From assembly GCA_963971225.1 (NCBI GenBank), contig OZ020269.1, forward strand, positions 12,176,701 through 12,240,700: DNA of 64,000 bases, read 5' to 3'. The position numbers and the translations under genes were made by a program. The notes beneath the pieces are model-generated. The model made no database searches. It was given only the letters and a program-made list of their open reading frames with translations, and was not told the origin of the DNA. Shown here piece by piece: positions 61,700-64,000 of the stretch. The DNA is from Melieria omissa (lineage: Eukaryota > Arthropoda > Insecta > Diptera > Ulidiidae). Every line of letters begins with the position of its first letter. Position 1 is the first letter of the stretch.

Positions 61700-62416
61700 G
61701 ACAGGTTCTCACCTTGTGGAAAAAAAACCAATTTTTTTTGCCTTATCGTGTAGATATATGTTTAAAAAATGTGCTCCAGAAATTTCAGATCAAAATCTGA
61801 AAAATTACAAAAGTTACAGGCCGTTACATAGAGCAGTGTAGAGCACCGGCCAAGCGCGCTTTAAACTTTAAACGCGCTTTTCTCAGAACCACATTTTCGG
61901 ACCTTACGGAAGTATTGAAGGCTCTGGAATGAACCAATCGTCACCAAATTTTTTCCAAATGTTCCTTAGGGTTTTTCTAATAAACGAACTACGATCAGCC
62001 AAAAATATTGAAAATTGTTTATTTAAAAAAATAATTAGTGAACAAAAAAATGCGAAAATCGTAATTTTTTTTCCAAAACCTCATAACTTTTTTAATTTCG
62101 ATTTTTTTTTATAATTTTAGTTCATTCAATAGATAATACGGTACACATTAAGAATGTGTTCGACTTTTGTGTTTCCGATCACGGGTTTTGACGGAATCAC
62201 TTCCGGTAGCGGGACACCTCCTCGCCGACATGCCGCCACTGATGGACGCCCCCTCCCCCCCTTTTTTTGATTCATTAAATTTTAAAAATTGTATTCTCTA
62301 AATAAATGTGTGTTCATATCCAGAAACAATTTTCAGCGTTGTATCTTTAACCGTTTTCTCAAAAAAAATTCCTAAAAAAAATGCACTTTTTCGGATCCAC
62401 AAGGTGAGAACCTGCC
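61700..62416. mobile_element. 717-bp TIR element without coding capacity
   Basis: The left end GACAGGTTCTCACCTTGTGG matches the inverted right end GGCAGGTTCTCACCTTGTGG with one mismatch, continuing at least one more base. TTAA flanks both sides (61696-61699 and 62417-62420). TTAA suggests a piggyBac-type target, but a 3-bp TTA/TAA duplication of the Harbinger type cannot be ruled out, because TTAA is its own complement. An internal inverted motif gcgcgctttaaac/tttaaacgcgc lies near 61854-61880. No transposase was seen. Confidence 0.72.
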
Positions 62417-63281
62417 TTAACTGTGGTTTTTCATATTTTTATTTATAATAATTTAATTGAAATTCAACGAACTTTACTGAATTCAGTTTAATAATAAAAA
62501 TTACAACATACTACAAATCAACTAATTGGAATCAAATTGTAAATTATTTAAAATTAAATTAATTAATAACTTTTGTTTTAATTTTTTTATTTTATTAATT
62601 ATTTTACTATTTTATTTAGCTTTTAGTCATTTCGTAAGTTTTCGTTAGTTAGTTAGTTTCGTTTTAGTTAGTTTCAGTTAGTTAGGTTTAGTTAATGACT
62701 TTTAGTTAGTTTTTTAATTAGAACAATTAAAATAAATCATTTTAAGCTTTCAAATTATTTTGAATGATTTAAGTAAAAATAATTTAATTTGTTTACATCA
62801 TTTTTTTTGTTTAATCAATATTAATTTTTAACTTTTAACTAATTTTTAACAAATTATTTTAAATGATAAAATTAAAATTAAATAATTGTTTTCAAGTTTT
62901 TGTATTTAAATGTAATTTTTGTTTTAACTTATTTTTTATAATTTTTTTATAATTTGATTTTAATTAAAAACTAATATTAAACATAAAAATTAATAAACGT
63001 TTATTATAAATTGTTTTAATTGATTTAAGTTTTAAAAAACTGATAAAATTTAAATAAACTTTTCGTAAATTTTAATTGAAAAGTCATTTTGAATAATATA
63101 AAATGTTCATTGATCAATATTCATAATAAATATTCATTCTTAGAGTAAACAATTAACATCAATTAAAAGAAAAATTTAGTAATTTAATAATTTAAAATTA
63201 ATTTCAGATACTTTGACTAAAATTAATTACTAAATTGAAAAAAAACTAAAATTATTAATTACATTTTAATTACTTGATATA

Positions 63282-64000
63282 ACACTTCGTTCAATAATGT
63301 GTGTGACTGACACATAGATGGCGGCACTAACACTAAATCAATATTTTTTTTCGAAATTTTGAACCTTTTTAGGCTTACTGTCAAAATTATATGTCAATCC
63401 GACCATTAGTTTACAAGTTACAGTGATTTAAGTGACACTACTTTTGAGTTTTGTGTGCTGATTTATCATTGTTTTTTAATGAAAAAAAATACTGTTCAGC
63501 CAAATGACGCTGTTATTCCGGAAAACGTTGAAAAAACACTGAAAATCATTATGTCCGACCGTAAAGTGAAAGTGGGGGAGATTGCTGACATTCTAAAGAT
63601 ATCAGCAGGCAGTGTACACACCATAATACACGAACATTTGGTTATGAAAAAGGTGTTTTCGAAATGGGTGCCGCGTTTGCTCACACCGGAGCAAAAACAA
63701 CAACGAATCGATGATTCAAAGAGCTGTTTGGACATGTTTACGCGCAACAAGTCGGAGTTTTTGCGTCGGTACATCACAATGGATGAAACATGGATCCACC
63801 ATTTCACTCCAGAGTCAAATCGACAGTCTGCTGAGTGGCATGCAACCGGTGAAAGCCGCCCAAAGCGTCCAAAGGCACAAACATCGGCTGGCAAGGTTAT
63901 GGCGTCAGTATTTTGGGATGTGCACGGAATAATATTCATCGACTATCTTGAGAAAGGGAAAACAATCAATAGCGACTATTATATAGCGTTGTTGGAACGT
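63282..64000 (+). mobile_element. Irritans mariner copy with N-terminal deletions (cut by edge)
   Basis: It starts with the same terminal sequence as 49109, preceded by TA at 63280-63281, and runs to the window edge at the point matching 49992. It is 165 bp shorter than the first copy over this span: about 15 bp missing in the leader, 27 bp including the start codon, and 123 bp in the coding region. Where both copies align in the catalytic part, no difference was noticed. Confidence 0.93.
63479..64000 (+). pseudogene. Truncated irritans mariner transposase
   Basis: The normal start is deleted, but an in-frame ATG at 63479 (Met16 of the full protein) opens MKKNTVQ. This then joins directly to PNDAVIPENVEK: residues 23-63, the first helix-turn-helix, are removed precisely in frame. 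The frame stays open for 174 codons to the edge through ITMDETW. Without the first DNA-binding helix-turn-helix it should not bind its ends properly. Whether it has the TAG seen in the first copy lies outside the window. Confidence 0.88.

Larger units (their letters stand above)
45642..64000 (-). other. Elk intron 5' of the PAS exon (partial)
   Basis: The sequence upstream of the CTAG acceptor at 45642 in transcription order. No further PAS exon was recognised, so the intron is probably at least 18 kb unless the candidate at 45941-46009 is used. It contains SINE-like and LINE pieces, two irritans mariners and a TIR element. Positions 51270-52340, 52740-54480, 54870-55900 and 56040-57780 show nothing recognisable apart from short microsatellites. 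Positions 59920-61690 and 62420-63280 are likewise unassigned, the latter very AT-rich. Confidence 0.7.

Overview
The window is almost entirely intron of one gene. It looks like nuclear DNA of a higher fly, most likely a tephritid fruit fly. That placement is inference: it rests on the fly-like protein sequence of the exons, AT-rich DNA and the mobile-element mix (irritans and mellifera mariners, a DD41D element, piggyBac-like elements, a canonical Helitron). Nothing bacterial or viral was seen.

Five coding exons on the minus strand, 984 nt in all, spell consecutive parts of an Elk-type (KCNH4/8-like, ether-a-go-go family) voltage-gated potassium channel. In transcription order they are: the second half of the PAS domain (45641-45504), a linker (22845-22598), S1 to mid-S2 (19007-18779), the end of S2 through S3 (18597-18434), and S4-S5 (5399-5195). 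Every boundary has an AG acceptor and a GT donor, and all four internal junction phases agree, so these are very probably adjacent exons. The start of the protein lies beyond 64000. The pore, cyclic-nucleotide-binding-like domain and C terminus lie before position 1. Complete introns are about 13.0, 0.18, 3.6 and 22.7 kb; the two outer introns run off the window.

The introns hold two kinds of material. One is mobile elements: a long inverted-repeat element (8646-10478), a Helitron with an internal 268-bp tandem array (10630-12499), a decayed mellifera-type mariner (20560-21170), a three-deep nest of transposons (35653-38571), a rearranged LINE fragment (47990-48860), a nearly intact irritans mariner (49109-50416) with a deleted sister copy at the right edge (63282-64000), a short TIR element (61700-62416) and SINE-like pieces. 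The other is an unusual series of diverged tandem arrays, each with its own period of roughly 100-345 bp and its own sequence, plus a long 13-bp minisatellite (about 15.5-17.8 kb).

No complete host gene and no convincing tRNA, rRNA or CRISPR was found. The strongest candidates for something undescribed are the near-perfect long hairpin at 8.6-10.5 kb, the nested transposons, the CTCATACG array at 2.0-3.8 kb, and a possible alternative Elk first exon at 45941-46009. Exon boundaries are well supported. Repeat-array limits are approximate because they were read by eye.
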